64,000 bases of DNA from NCBI RefSeq assembly GCF_009650435.1, contig NZ_VVIP01000035.1, positions 1 through 64,000 of the forward strand, in the 5' to 3' direction. Both the position numbers and the translations under genes were made by a program. Origin of the DNA: Foetidibacter luteolus (lineage in GTDB: Bacteria > Bacteroidota > Bacteroidia > Chitinophagales > Chitinophagaceae). The notes under the pieces are model-generated. The model did not search any database. It saw only the letters and a program-made list of their open reading frames with translations, and was not told the DNA's origin. How positions within the stretch are numbered: position 1 is the first letter of the stretch; each line of letters opens with the position of its first letter. Shown here in pieces: positions 33,998 to 42,523 of this stretch.

Positions 33998-34951
33998 TTA
34001 AACCAGTTTGCTTACCACGTTCCAGATAACTTTGGGCTTGCCCAGGGTATAATAATGCAATACGGGTACGCCGTTCTGTTTCAGCTCTTTGCTTTGTTGT
34101 ATCATCCATTCTGTACCAACAATTTCGCACTCCGCATCGTTTTTACACTTCATAATTTCTTCAGACAGCTCCGTAGGTAAATCCACATGAAAAATACGGG
34201 GGAGTATGGACAATTGTTTTTTGTTGGTAAGGGGTTTAAGGCCCGGTATAATAGGAACGTTAATGCCAGCCAGCCTGCAGGCATCTACAAAGGCAAAGTA
34301 TTTGGAGTTATCAAAAAACATCTGTGTCATTATATACTCGGCACCGGCATCCACCTTTTCTTTCAGGCGTTTAAGATCTATATTCAGGTTAGGCGCTTCA
34401 AAATGCTTTTCAGGATACCCTGCCACACCAATGCAAAACCTGGTTTTGCCGCCGTTAAGAATATCTTCATCTATATAAATACCGCTGTTAAGGCTTGCTA
34501 CCTGTTTCAGCAGGTCTATGGCATAACGGTTGCCGTCGGGTTCTGGCTCAAAAGCCGCTTCATTTTTCGCGGCGTCTCCCCTTAGCACCAGCACATTATC
34601 TATTCCCAGGAAGTTAAGGTCAATCAGGGCATCTTCAGTTTCACGGCGGCTAAAACCGCCGCATATCATGTGCGGCACCGCGTCTACCTGGTAATGGTTC
34701 ATAATAGCGGCACAAATACCCACGGTGCCGGGCCTTTTGCGAACGTCCACTTTTTCAAAGCTGCCATCCAGCTTTTTCTTAAACATGGTTTCGCTGCGGT
34801 GATAGGTAACATTAATCCAGGATGGCTTAAATTCCATTAAGGGGTCAAGGTGGTCGTAAATTGACGTAATGCTTTTGCCTTTTAAAGGTGGCAAAACCTC
34901 AAAAGAGATCAGGGTCTTATTTGCCTGTGCAATATGATCGGTAACTTTCAT
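33998..34951 (-). CDS. metF: 5,10-methylenetetrahydrofolate reductase
   Basis: FAD-dependent reduction of methylene-THF to methyl-THF for methionine synthesis. 317 residues; opens MKVTDHIAQANKTLISFEVLPP with the typical FEVLPP loop, then VTYHRSE, VPHMICGGFSRRETEDAL, NVLVLRGDA and GAEYIMTQMFFDN. ATG at 34951 is chosen; the frame to 35011 adds 20 unsupported residues that run into the lptB promoter. Divergent from lptB. Confidence 0.96.
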   Translation of the reverse strand: MKVTDHIAQANKTLISFEVLPPLKGKSITSIYDHLDPLMEFKPSWINVTYHRSETMFKKKLDGSFEKVDVRKRPGTVGICAAIMNHYQVDAVPHMICGGFSRRETEDALIDLNFLGIDNVLVLRGDAAKNEAAFEPEPDGNRYAIDLLKQVASLNSGIYIDEDILNGGKTRFCIGVAGYPEKHFEAPNLNIDLKRLKEKVDAGAEYIMTQMFFDNSKYFAFVDACRLAGINVPIIPGLKPLTNKKQLSILPRIFHVDLPTELSEEIMKCKNDAECEIVGTEWMIQQSKELKQNGVPVLHYYTLGKPKVIWNVVSKLV

Positions 34952-35032
34952 TTTATTTAAAATTGCTGCAATATACAACGCAAAGGATTTGATAAAACAT
35001 TTGCCATACAAAGCATATTGGGGCGCAACCTC

Positions 35033-35040
35033 TATTTTTG
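35033..35040 (+). promoter_or_regulatory. -7 promoter box for lptB
   Basis: TATTTTTG, an exact match to TAnnTTTG, 15 bp before the GTG at 35056. A good -33 partner is not evident. It supports the GTG start rather than the TTG at 35038, which lies inside the box. Confidence 0.5.
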
Positions 35041-35055
35041 TTTAAAAGCTATTAC

Positions 35056-36129
35056 GTGAGTTTAACGATACACACCAAAGAACTGGTTAAAACCTACAGC
35101 AGCAGAACCGTGGTAAACAATGTTTCCGTAGAGGTAAAGCAGGGTGAAATTGTTGGGCTGCTGGGCCCTAACGGCGCCGGTAAAACCACTACCTTTTATA
35201 TGGTAGTAGGACTTATTAAACCCGATAAAGGCGATGTTTTTTTAAATGATATTGATATTACTAAGCTGCCCATGTACAAAAGGGCGCAAATGGGCATTGG
35301 CTACCTGCCCCAGGAAGCCAGTGTTTTCAGAAAGCTAAGTGTTGAAGACAATATTCTGGCCGTTCTGGAAATGACCAAAATGACCAAAAAAGAACGTTTG
35401 GACAAGCTGGAATCGCTGTTGGACGAGTTTAACCTGCACCACGTACGCAAAAATAATGGCGACAGCCTCAGCGGCGGCGAAAGGCGCAGAACGGAAATTG
35501 CCAGGGCGCTGTCTGTTGATCCTAAATTTATACTGCTGGATGAACCTTTTGCCGGCGTTGACCCCATTGCCGTGGAGGACATACAAAGTGTAGTTGCCCG
35601 TTTAAAATATAAGAATATTGGCATATTGATAACGGACCATAATGTAAACGAAACGCTTTCCATTTGCGACCGTGCCTACCTGCTGATTGAAGGAAAGATT
35701 TTTAAGCATGGTACCGCAGAACAACTCGCTGAAAATGAGCAGGTACGGCGCCTTTACCTGGGCACCAATTTTGAACTGAAGCGCAAAGACTGGATTATTG
35801 AAATGGGCCGCAAGCAAACCCTTAAACACGAAAAGTTGATTACTGTTTTACAACAAGCCCTGGTTGAACTGAATACATTGCAGGCAGCCCAGGCCGCACA
35901 ATTGCAGGAACCAGCTAACGCCCAGGATGATGATAGCTTGCAGAATTACAATAAGTTGGCAACAGAAATAAAGATTGCCGTAATTGATTACGGAGAATCT
36001 CTTGCAGATGACGAAATTATTGAAAAAGGCCGGGCACTGTTTTCCGGCAATATGGATATTGCATCAGAACTAAACAGTACTATAAACTTTTTAAAGCTTC
36101 ACAACCCCGAGAAAAGCTATGCCAGGTAG
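35056..36129 (+). CDS. lptB: LPS export ABC transporter ATPase LptB, C-terminally extended
   Basis: ATPase that powers lipopolysaccharide extraction from the inner membrane with LptFG. Walker [10 protein letters not shown] (37-45), Q-loop [10 protein letters not shown], signature [15 protein letters not shown], Walker [14 protein letters not shown] and H-loop ITDHNV are all intact. After [10 protein letters not shown], where LptB normally ends (about 240 residues), there are about 115 more residues. They are acidic and helical, with [20 protein letters not shown] then [20 protein letters not shown] at 35056 is the best start. Confidence 0.93.
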   Translation: MSLTIHTKELVKTYSSRTVVNNVSVEVKQGEIVGLLGPNGAGKTTTFYMVVGLIKPDKGDVFLNDIDITKLPMYKRAQMGIGYLPQEASVFRKLSVEDNILAVLEMTKMTKKERLDKLESLLDEFNLHHVRKNNGDSLSGGERRRTEIARALSVDPKFILLDEPFAGVDPIAVEDIQSVVARLKYKNIGILITDHNVNETLSICDRAYLLIEGKIFKHGTAEQLAENEQVRRLYLGTNFELKRKDWIIEMGRKQTLKHEKLITVLQQALVELNTLQAAQAAQLQEPANAQDDDSLQNYNKLATEIKIAVIDYGESLADDEIIEKGRALFSGNMDIASELNSTINFLKLHNPEKSYAR

Positions 36130-36498
36130 TTGCGTTTCTTGAAACATCGTACATCCCACATCTACATCTTGCATAGTACAGGTACTTCGTACTTCGTAAC
36201 TCGTACTTTTTCCCATCGTACATCCCACACGTACATCCCACATCGTACATCTAACATTTGTTTGGGGGTGTCCCTCGTACCTCGGGCCGGGCTTTCCGCT
36301 ATTACTCCGCCACAGAGCCTTGCTGCGACGGCCTCAGCGGGGTAACCGCTTCAATCCCTCACCCAAAGTGCAACACGCGGCTTATTTTGCAGGCAGCTTG
36401 TATGCCTGGCCATTCAGCAGTGCAGCAAAACATGGTGAATAGCCGTAAAATTCTTTGTTAAAGCCCCTTAATATTTATCACTGCTCTGTTCAAAACCC
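36130..36498. repeat. Family-3 tract and family-1 repeat copy E
   Basis: 36145-36262 repeats CATCGTACATCCCACATC and TACTTCGTACTTCGTA; 36264-36397 is a family-1 element in the variant starting GGGGGTGTCCCTCGTACCTC, with CTCAGCGGGGTAACCGCTTC and CTTATTTTGCAGG at its end. Short reading frames here carry the repeat-derived peptide CCDGLSGVTASIPHP and are not genes. Confidence 0.75.
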
Positions 36499-36506
36499 TA
36501 CTTTTG
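36499..36506 (+). promoter_or_regulatory. -7 promoter box for the SurA-like gene
   Basis: TACTTTTG matches TAnnTTTG, 21 bp before the ATG at 36528. A TTG in the box is also the start of a longer frame, which argues against that longer start. Confidence 0.45.
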
Positions 36507-36527
36507 AAGGCATTTCATTTTACACTT

Positions 36528-37904
36528 ATGAAGAAATTAGCTGTTTTGTGCGTGGTTGTGGCCGCTTTTATAACAAACCTGGCCGCTCAAACCCAAAAAG
36601 TGATTGCGGATAAAATTGTGGCACAGGTGGGCGACAAAATTATCCTGCGCTCAGATATTTTTAACGCAATTGCCGACTATAAGCGGCAGGGGCAGGATGC
36701 CCAATTGCCCGCCAATGCGGAATGTGCCTTCCTGGAAGGACAACTTATACAAAAAGCCCTGATGCTGCAGGCTCAAAAAGATTCATTACCGGTTGGCGAA
36801 GACGAACTGGAGGGGGCCCTGGATAACCGTATCAGGTATTTTATTGGTATGTACGGCTCTAAAGAAGTATTGGAAGAAGTTGCCGGCAAAACCATTTACC
36901 AGATAAAAGAAGACTTCAGGCCCTCTTTGAAAGAACAAATGCTGGCCGATGCGATGCGCAAAAAGATATTTGAAAACATTAAAATTACCCCTAACGAAGT
37001 AACCAATTACTTCAACAAAATTCCGAAAGACAGCCTGCCTTATTATGAAAGTGAACTGGAGGTAAGCCAAATCGTAGTTTTCCCAAAAGCGAATAAAGAT
37101 GTGGAAGAATATGTTACCAGCGAACTGATGGCTTTAAAAAGGCAGGTGGAGAGCGGCCAGAAGAAATTCGATGCCCTGGCCCGGTTGTATTCTGAAGAAC
37201 CTGCTGCCAAGGAAAGTGGCGGGCAGTTAAACATTAATCGTGGCGACAAAAATATTGACGGTACATTTCTTTCAGCGGCTTTCCGCCTTAAGGAAGGCCA
37301 GATATCCAATGTTATTAAAACCAAATTTGGCCTGCACATAATACAGATGGTTAGCCGCTCCGGCGAGGATGCCATCGTAAGGCATATCATTAAAATACCC
37401 AGCGTTACAGAGGATGAGATTAACGCTGCCAAGGCAAAACTCGACAGCATAAGGAATAAAATACTGGACGGCACCCTGCCCTTCAATGCCGCCGTAAACA
37501 AGTACAGTGATGACGAAAACAGCAAAAGCACGGGTGGTAACGTAATGGCCCAGGATGGTTCTACTTACGTAACCATAGACCAGCTTGATAAAGAAATGGT
37601 GGTGAGCATAAGAGACATGAAAGTGGGCGATATCTCCAAAGCAGTAAGCTTTACCAGCGAACGGGGTACCAAGGGCGTAAGGCTTATTAATCTTAAAAGC
37701 CGTAGTGAGCCACATAGGGAAAATCTGAAAGATGATTACAATAAAGTATCTCAAAGGGCCCTGGATGAAAAAAAACAAAAGTTAATGCACAAATGGTTTT
37801 CCGAGCATATTCCAACTTACTACGTAAGAATTGATAATGATTTTAATAGCTGCAATAACATTGCGGAATGGAAGCAGGTGGCAGAAAAAAACGCCATGAA
37901 ATAA
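36528..37904 (+). CDS. Periplasmic peptidyl-prolyl isomerase SurA-like
   Basis: 458-residue secreted chaperone and prolyl isomerase. It has a signal peptide (MKKLAVLCVVVAAFITNLAAQ), a SurA-type N-terminal domain opening KIVAQVGDKIILRSDIFNA, and two parvulin domains. The first is around 175-275 (YSEEPAAKESGGQLNI, FRLKEGQISNVIKTKFGLHI). The second is around 285-385 (KYSDDENSKSTGGNVM). It likely escorts outer-membrane proteins to the BAM machinery. Followed by a strong terminator at 37931-37965. Confidence 0.93.
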   Translation: MKKLAVLCVVVAAFITNLAAQTQKVIADKIVAQVGDKIILRSDIFNAIADYKRQGQDAQLPANAECAFLEGQLIQKALMLQAQKDSLPVGEDELEGALDNRIRYFIGMYGSKEVLEEVAGKTIYQIKEDFRPSLKEQMLADAMRKKIFENIKITPNEVTNYFNKIPKDSLPYYESELEVSQIVVFPKANKDVEEYVTSELMALKRQVESGQKKFDALARLYSEEPAAKESGGQLNINRGDKNIDGTFLSAAFRLKEGQISNVIKTKFGLHIIQMVSRSGEDAIVRHIIKIPSVTEDEINAAKAKLDSIRNKILDGTLPFNAAVNKYSDDENSKSTGGNVMAQDGSTYVTIDQLDKEMVVSIRDMKVGDISKAVSFTSERGTKGVRLINLKSRSEPHRENLKDDYNKVSQRALDEKKQKLMHKWFSEHIPTYYVRIDNDFNSCNNIAEWKQVAEKNAMK

Positions 37905-37924
37905 GTACAAGTAATTATACTTCT

Positions 37925-37965
37925 AAAAAAGAAGCCTGTTTTCGCGAAAACAGGCTTCTTTTTTT
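37925..37965. terminator. Strong rho-independent terminator
   Basis: Arms GAAGCCTGTTTTCG and CGAAAACAGGCTTC (37931-37958) form a 14-bp perfect stem. Seven T follow and six A precede, so it can work on both strands. It ends the SurA-like transcript and insulates marR. Confidence 0.95.
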
Positions 37966-37979
37966 ATTAACAAATAAAA

Positions 37980-38012
37980 TTTGGAAAAAATACATGTACA
38001 TACATATATTTG
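37980..38012 (+). promoter_or_regulatory. marR promoter with overlapping operator
   Basis: -33 TTTG at 37980-37983, 21-bp spacer, -7 TATATTTG at 38005-38012. Between them TACATGTACATACATA (37991-38006), almost identical to a site before the pirin gene. Binding there would block the promoter, so MarR autorepression is likely (inference). Confidence 0.65.
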
Positions 38013-38016
38013 CATT

Positions 38017-38475
38017 GTGAAATTAGAACAGGCCATAAAAAGTACAAAATTTAAGAGTGAAATGCAAAAAGCAGGGCTGAATATTTTATATACTGCCTGG
38101 TGGCTTAAAACAATTATGAGTAAAGAGCTGAAAGAATACGGCCTTACGCATGAACAATACAATGTATTACGCATACTAAAAGGTAAACACCCCGATCAAA
38201 TGTGCGTACGGGATATAGCCAGCAGGATGATTGAAAAGAATTCGAATGTGCCAAGGATTATAGACCGGCTGGAACTTAAAAAGCTGGCCAAAAGAAGTTC
38301 TTCGGCGCTGGATAAGAGAGAAACCGTGGTTACAATAACTCCCGCAGGTATGAATATGCTGGACATTACTACCCAGAAGATTGACAGTTTATACGGAGAC
38401 ATGGTTACAATTAATGAAGATGCGGCAGCCGCTTTAAACAGCCTGCTGGAAAAAGTAAGGGAGAAAGAAGTTTAA
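38017..38475 (+). CDS. MarR-family transcriptional regulator
   Basis: 152-residue winged-helix regulator. The core includes HEQYNVLRILKGKHPDQMCVRD, IASRMIEKNSNVPRIIDRLE (recognition helix) and RETVVTITPAGMNML (wing). GTG at 38017 is the only well-placed start: the promoter box ends at 38012, giving an almost leaderless mRNA, and the earlier TTG at 37981 lies in the -33 box. The gene precedes a pirin/YceI cluster that has a matching operator, suggesting control of oxidative or electrophile stress genes. Confidence 0.9.
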   Translation: MKLEQAIKSTKFKSEMQKAGLNILYTAWWLKTIMSKELKEYGLTHEQYNVLRILKGKHPDQMCVRDIASRMIEKNSNVPRIIDRLELKKLAKRSSSALDKRETVVTITPAGMNMLDITTQKIDSLYGDMVTINEDAAAALNSLLEKVREKEV

Positions 38476-38490
38476 TTTTTTTTACTTTAA

Positions 38491-38516
38491 TACATGTATA
38501 TACATACAAGTATGTA
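38491..38516 (+). promoter_or_regulatory. Second MarR operator before pirin
   Basis: TACATGTATATACATA at 38491-38506 differs at one of 16 bases from the site in the marR promoter. It overlaps the inverted repeat TACATAC-AA-GTATGTA (38501-38516). A strong Shine-Dalgarno AAAAAAGGAG (38526-38535), unusual in this phylum, precedes the pirin ATG by 8 bp. Confidence 0.55.
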
Positions 38517-38543
38517 CAATCAAATAAAAAAGGAGCATTTGAT

Positions 38544-39410
38544 ATGAAAAACAGAAGCATTCAACATATCATCTATGCAGCAACATACAACATGGGCGGG
38601 TTCCCGGTTAGGCAGCCCCTCCCATCAGCACAGGTAAACAACCTTGATCCGTTTCTTTTATTGCACCATGCGGATGTAAAAGTTCCCGAAAATGTACCGG
38701 TAAACAAGGCAGGCGTAGGCCCACACCCACACAGGGGTTTCTCACCGGTTACTTTCATCTTTAAAGGTGGGGTTCACCACCGCGACAGCCGTGGTAACAA
38801 TAATGTAATTTATGCAGGCGGCACCCAGTGGATGAATGCCGGAATGGGCATCATTCACAGCGAAAGACCGCCACACGACATCCATGAAATAGGCGGGCGC
38901 CAGGAAATCATACAGCTTTGGGTAAACAGTCCAGCTTCTGAAAAAATGAAACAGCCCGTTTATTATCCAGCCACCGCCGAAGAAATCCCTCATATTATAT
39001 CAAACGATGGATTAGTTACAATAAACATTGTATCAGGAAGCTTCAACGGTGTTAAGGGCCCCGTGCCGGCATCAACAGAGGTAAACACTTTTACTGCAGA
39101 ATTTAAAGCTGGCGGTAAGCATTTTATAAATATACCGGCTAACCATAACGCCTTTATCTATTTACTTGACGGGAAGCTGCTGGTAAACGGCAGTGAAGTA
39201 AAAGGCAAATACGCCGTAGTCTTTAACAACGATGGCGACGGTTTTGAACTGGAAGCAGCAGAAGATACCCGCTTATTTATCGGCAGCGGCCTACCGCTGA
39301 ATGAAAAGATAGCCTCTCACGGCCCCTTTGTTATGAACACAGAAACAGAATTACTCGAAGCCTTTCGTGATTATGAAATGGGCAAGATGGGGGTATTGAT
39401 TGAAGATTAA
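38544..39410 (+). CDS. Pirin family protein (1)
   Basis: 288-residue bicupin pirin. The N-terminal metal-binding cupin has GPHPHRGFSPVTFIFKGG and VHHRDSRGN (His ligands), plus INAGMGIIHSERP-like WMNAGMGIIHSERPP; a second cupin is at the C-terminus (FIYLLDGKLLVNG). Pirins are iron-dependent and some have quercetinase activity; role here probably redox or stress related. First of a run pirin, yceI, yceI, pirin likely controlled by the MarR protein. Confidence 0.93.
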   Translation: MKNRSIQHIIYAATYNMGGFPVRQPLPSAQVNNLDPFLLLHHADVKVPENVPVNKAGVGPHPHRGFSPVTFIFKGGVHHRDSRGNNNVIYAGGTQWMNAGMGIIHSERPPHDIHEIGGRQEIIQLWVNSPASEKMKQPVYYPATAEEIPHIISNDGLVTINIVSGSFNGVKGPVPASTEVNTFTAEFKAGGKHFINIPANHNAFIYLLDGKLLVNGSEVKGKYAVVFNNDGDGFELEAAEDTRLFIGSGLPLNEKIASHGPFVMNTETELLEAFRDYEMGKMGVLIED

Positions 39411-39507
39411 AAAGTTAGTGGCTGCAAGCTACCGGGCTTTAGTAACTCACAGCTTGCAACTCATGGCTAACAGCAAAACATTATAAACAATTTAAATACA
39501 AACAAAA

Positions 39508-40038
39508 ATGGCAACTTACAAAATTGATGCAGCACACTCAGAAGTAACTTTTAAAGTGAAACACCTGATGATTACCAATGTAACAGGCAGCTTTACAAAA
39601 TTCGATGGCAGCCTGGAAAGCGAGAAAGAAGACTTCACTGATGCTAAAGTATCTTTCGAAGCAGATATCAACAGCATCAGCACCAACAATGAGCAAAGAG
39701 ATGCGCACCTGAAAGCAGACGATTTCTTTGCAGCCGACAAATTTCCCAAACTTAGTTTCGTATCCACAGGCATTGAAAAGAAAGATGACGAAGAATATGT
39801 ACTTACCGGTAACCTTACCATACGCGATATAACCAAACCGGTTAAGCTGAATGTAAATTATGGCGGTACTGCTACAGACCCCTGGGGACAGGTAAAAGCT
39901 GGCTTTGAAATTGAAGGTAAAATTAACCGTAAAGAGTTTGGCTTAACATTTCATGCAGTTACAGAAACCGGCGGCATTATGCTTAGCGACGATGTGAAAT
40001 TAAACCTGCAAATACAAATGGTTAAGCAAGCCGCTTAA
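39508..40038 (+). CDS. YceI family protein (cytoplasmic form)
   Basis: 176-residue lipocalin-like YceI protein without signal peptide: YKIDAAHSEVTFKVKHLMI, SFEADINSISTNNEQRDAHL, LTIRDITKPVKLNVNYGG, FEIEGKINRKEFGLTFH. YceI proteins bind isoprenoid-like lipids such as polyprenols. It lies between pirin 1 and a lipoprotein YceI paralogue. Confidence 0.94.
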   Translation: MATYKIDAAHSEVTFKVKHLMITNVTGSFTKFDGSLESEKEDFTDAKVSFEADINSISTNNEQRDAHLKADDFFAADKFPKLSFVSTGIEKKDDEEYVLTGNLTIRDITKPVKLNVNYGGTATDPWGQVKAGFEIEGKINRKEFGLTFHAVTETGGIMLSDDVKLNLQIQMVKQAA

Positions 40039-40123
40039 TACTTTTCGCAAATCATAAATTTCCATTCAAGAACAATTCTTTATTTTACCTGTTAAACTTT
40101 ATTTCTTAAAAATTGAAAATGTT

Positions 40124-40780
40124 ATGAAACTAGCATCCAAACTTTTTATTTCTGCCAGCATTTTACTCGCAGCGTGCCAAAGCGCACCCAAAGCCGATGA
40201 AGCAGCCACCGGCGAAAAGCAAGACGCCGCAGCGGCAACAGGCGCCACCTACACAGTTGACACAACCAACAGCGTTGTAACCTGGGCGGGCACAAAACCT
40301 ACAGCCACACATACCGGCACATTCAAAATTAAAGACGGAAGTATTGCCGTTGAGAACAGTAATGTAACCGGCGGTTCATTTACGATTGACATTGCTTCAT
40401 TGGTTGATACAGATTTAACCGGCGAATTCAAAGGCAAGCTGGAAGGCCACCTGAAAAGCCCCGACTTTTTTGATGTTGCCAAATTTCCTACCGCCAAATT
40501 CGAAATAACTAAAGTTGAAGCTTTCGACAGCACCAAAGCAAAAAGCCTTTTACCAGGCGCAACTCACCTGCTAAGCGGTAACCTTACTTTAAAGGACAGT
40601 ACTAAAAATGTAACTTTCCCCGCTATCGTAAGCATTACAGAAAATGCTTTAACAGCACAGGCGAATTTTAATATAGACCGCACAGATTGGGGCATGAACT
40701 ACAAAGGCCCAGACAATCCGCAGGATTGGGTAATTAAAAAAGAAGTGAACTTACAGTTGAATGTAAAGGCAGGAAAATAG
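40124..40780 (+). CDS. YceI family lipoprotein
   Basis: 218 residues. A lipoprotein signal (SILLAACQ, lipid-attachment Cys18) is followed by an Ala/Asp/Glu-rich tether and a YceI domain (TYTVDTTNSVVTWAGTKP, GHLKSPDFFDVAKFPTAKFE, NFNIDRTDWGMNYKGP). Probably anchored to the outer membrane, binding a polyprenyl-type lipid. A paralogue of the preceding cytoplasmic YceI gene. Confidence 0.93.
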   Translation: MKLASKLFISASILLAACQSAPKADEAATGEKQDAAAATGATYTVDTTNSVVTWAGTKPTATHTGTFKIKDGSIAVENSNVTGGSFTIDIASLVDTDLTGEFKGKLEGHLKSPDFFDVAKFPTAKFEITKVEAFDSTKAKSLLPGATHLLSGNLTLKDSTKNVTFPAIVSITENALTAQANFNIDRTDWGMNYKGPDNPQDWVIKKEVNLQLNVKAGK

Positions 40781-40858
40781 TGAGTAATGAGTGAGCAGTG
40801 AGTGATGAATAAGAATTGTCCTAAACTCACCATTCACTGCTCACCACTCACTTTAAAA
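40781..40858. repeat. Inverted family-3 heptamer repeat
   Basis: GTGAGTAATGAGTGAGCAG on the left and CTGCTCACCACTCAC on the right can pair as an imperfect stem of about 25 bp. It sits between the yceI lipoprotein and pirin 2. Confidence 0.6.
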
Positions 40859-40866
40859 TAAATAAA

Positions 40867-41577
40867 ATGCAATCAATCTTCTTTCCCGCCAATGAGCGTG
40901 GCACAAAAAACATCGGGTGGCTGCAAAGCAATTTTACGTTCAGCTTCAGCACTTTTTATGATCCGAGGAAGAATGGGTTTGGTCTGCTGAAAGTGTTTAA
41001 CGATGATTATTTGCAAACCGGTAAAGGCTTTGGCCTGCACCCGCACACTAACATGGAAATCATTAGCGTGTTGTTGCAGGGTAAGATGAATCACAAAGAC
41101 AGCATGGGTTACGGTGATGTGGTGGAGAAAGACTGGGTACAGATTATGAGCGCAGGCAGTGGGTTAAAACACGAGGAATACAACGTAGGCGAGGAGGAAG
41201 TGAATTTTTTACAGATATGGATTGAGCCGAAGCTGCAGAACATTAGCCCACGGTACCAGCGCAGGAGTTTTCCGGAAGACAAGCGAAAGAATAAGTTACA
41301 GACGGTAGTGAGTAATGAAGAGGGGCAGGAACATTGCTGGATTAACCAGAATGCTAAAATAAGCCTGGGATATTTTGAAGCGGGAAAGAAGATTGCATAT
41401 ACTTTAAACCCTTTAAACAAAGGTGTTTACATTTTTAATATTGATGGTGATCTAAATGTTGCGGGTAACAAACTCAGCAAACGCGACAGTATTGGCCTTT
41501 GGCAAACAGATTCAATAGAAATTGAATGCGATACTGAAAGTCGTTTTGTCGTTATTGAAGCCCCTATTAACCATTAA
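40867..41577 (+). CDS. Pirin family protein (2, YhhW-like)
   Basis: 236-residue pirin of the shorter YhhW type: LHPHTNMEIISVLLQGKM, NHKDSMGYG and GSGLKHEEYN form the metal site (His and Glu), then NFLQIWIEPK. The second cupin is degenerate. Likely cytoplasmic, quercetinase-like. Ends the MarR-associated cluster. Confidence 0.93.
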   Translation: MQSIFFPANERGTKNIGWLQSNFTFSFSTFYDPRKNGFGLLKVFNDDYLQTGKGFGLHPHTNMEIISVLLQGKMNHKDSMGYGDVVEKDWVQIMSAGSGLKHEEYNVGEEEVNFLQIWIEPKLQNISPRYQRRSFPEDKRKNKLQTVVSNEEGQEHCWINQNAKISLGYFEAGKKIAYTLNPLNKGVYIFNIDGDLNVAGNKLSKRDSIGLWQTDSIEIECDTESRFVVIEAPINH

Positions 41578-41807
41578 GAATTTTTCTTGAGCCCGGCAGA
41601 TGTATTTCATGGCATCGCCTGTTGCAAACATGGTTTTGTTATTATTTGGTCTTTCAGTGAAAGAACAAGTAATAATCACGGCGTGTACACTGGCTTTTCA
41701 TGGCGACATTTAAGCGGGTATTAAAACAACTCCTCCTTGATCCGATAGATTTCATATCTTTATTGATATTTAAAATGCACAATAAGTATTATTAAAGCTG
41801 GTTAAAT

Positions 41808-42095
41808 ATGATAGAGATTGTTCAAAATTACCTGCTGCTGAAAAAGCAGCTACCACAACTGATAAAGAAATCTGGCTACAGGAACGATTTTATTGCAGAA
41901 AAGATTGGTATGAAGGCTGATTACTTTGCTGTAAAAAAACAAAGAAATAGTTGGTCAGATGAAGAAATACTGAAAATAATAAAGCTGATAGAAAGTGATG
42001 ATGTATCTGAATATTTTGACTCTTTGCTGATTAAAAAAGCATTTCCAGGTAAAACGGTTTCTTCTGAAGAATTTGAAAAACAGATGGGATGGTAG
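41808..42095 (+). CDS. Candidate antitoxin, helix-turn-helix-like
   Basis: 95-residue soluble protein. The segment NDFIAEKIGMKADYFAVKKQ resembles an Xre-type helix-turn-helix, followed by an acidic helical tail (ILKIIKLIESDD). It overlaps the next gene by 7 bp (ATGGTAG). Small size, DNA-binding look and the overlapping toxin-like gene suggest an antitoxin that also autoregulates. I cannot name the family. Confidence 0.6.
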   Translation: MIEIVQNYLLLKKQLPQLIKKSGYRNDFIAEKIGMKADYFAVKKQRNSWSDEEILKIIKLIESDDVSEYFDSLLIKKAFPGKTVSSEEFEKQMGW

Positions 42096-42340
42096 TTGTC
42101 CTGGAACAATTTTTTATAGAGCAATTGCAAATCTGCCCCCTTGAATTCCAACAAAAGTTTCGCAAAGCATATCAACAATTTAAAGTTGTTGACAAACCAG
42201 AAGAAGTGAAAGGCGTTGTGAAAATTGAAAAGAATTTATATAAACTGGTAATTGAAAAGAGTAGAATTGCTTTGAGGTATGATGGCGCCAGGCTTACAAT
42301 AGGCTGCTTTTTGTACAACCAGTTTTATAATCCGGAGTGA
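42089..42340 (+). CDS. Candidate RelE/ParE-like toxin
   Basis: 83-residue protein: LEQFFIEQLQICPLEFQQKF, RKAYQQF, then GVVKIEKNLYKLVIEKSRIALRY. Two helices followed by beta strands with basic residues (KLVIEKSRIALRYDG) match the RelE/ParE/HigB fold of mRNA interferases and gyrase toxins. The ATG lies inside the end of the preceding gene. Function as toxin is inferred; no catalytic residue set can be confirmed. Confidence 0.55.
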   Translation: MVVVLEQFFIEQLQICPLEFQQKFRKAYQQFKVVDKPEEVKGVVKIEKNLYKLVIEKSRIALRYDGARLTIGCFLYNQFYNPE

Positions 42341-42523
42341 TTTGCATGGGAACAGGTAATTACGAAGAGAGAAAAAACACTTCCCTTAGTGCGTGCCTTC
42401 ACGCACCAACTATCCGGGGCTGAAAAGTCGCCCAATGATTTGCAGATGAAAGGATTGCGACGCAACGAAGTCCCCATGAAATGCCGGACGCCGGTACCCT
42501 AAAAAAGAAAAGGAAAAAATGAA
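42341..42523. repeat. Hairpin and family-2 core
   Basis: GTGCGTG-CCTT-CACGCAC hairpin at 42389-42406, then GGGGCTGAAAAGTCGCCC and GGATTGCGACGCAACGAAG...CCATGAAATGCC (family-2 core). The same pair of modules in inverse order lies at 58090-58180. Confidence 0.65.

Noticed and set aside
35001..35055. Riboswitch in the metF/lptB divergent region
   Set aside because: The region is about 100 bp, filled by promoter-like boxes, and shows no conserved riboswitch core.
36258..36461. Short frames with CCDGLSGVTASIPHP
   Set aside because: The peptide recurs at each family-1 copy because the DNA repeats, not because a protein is kept.
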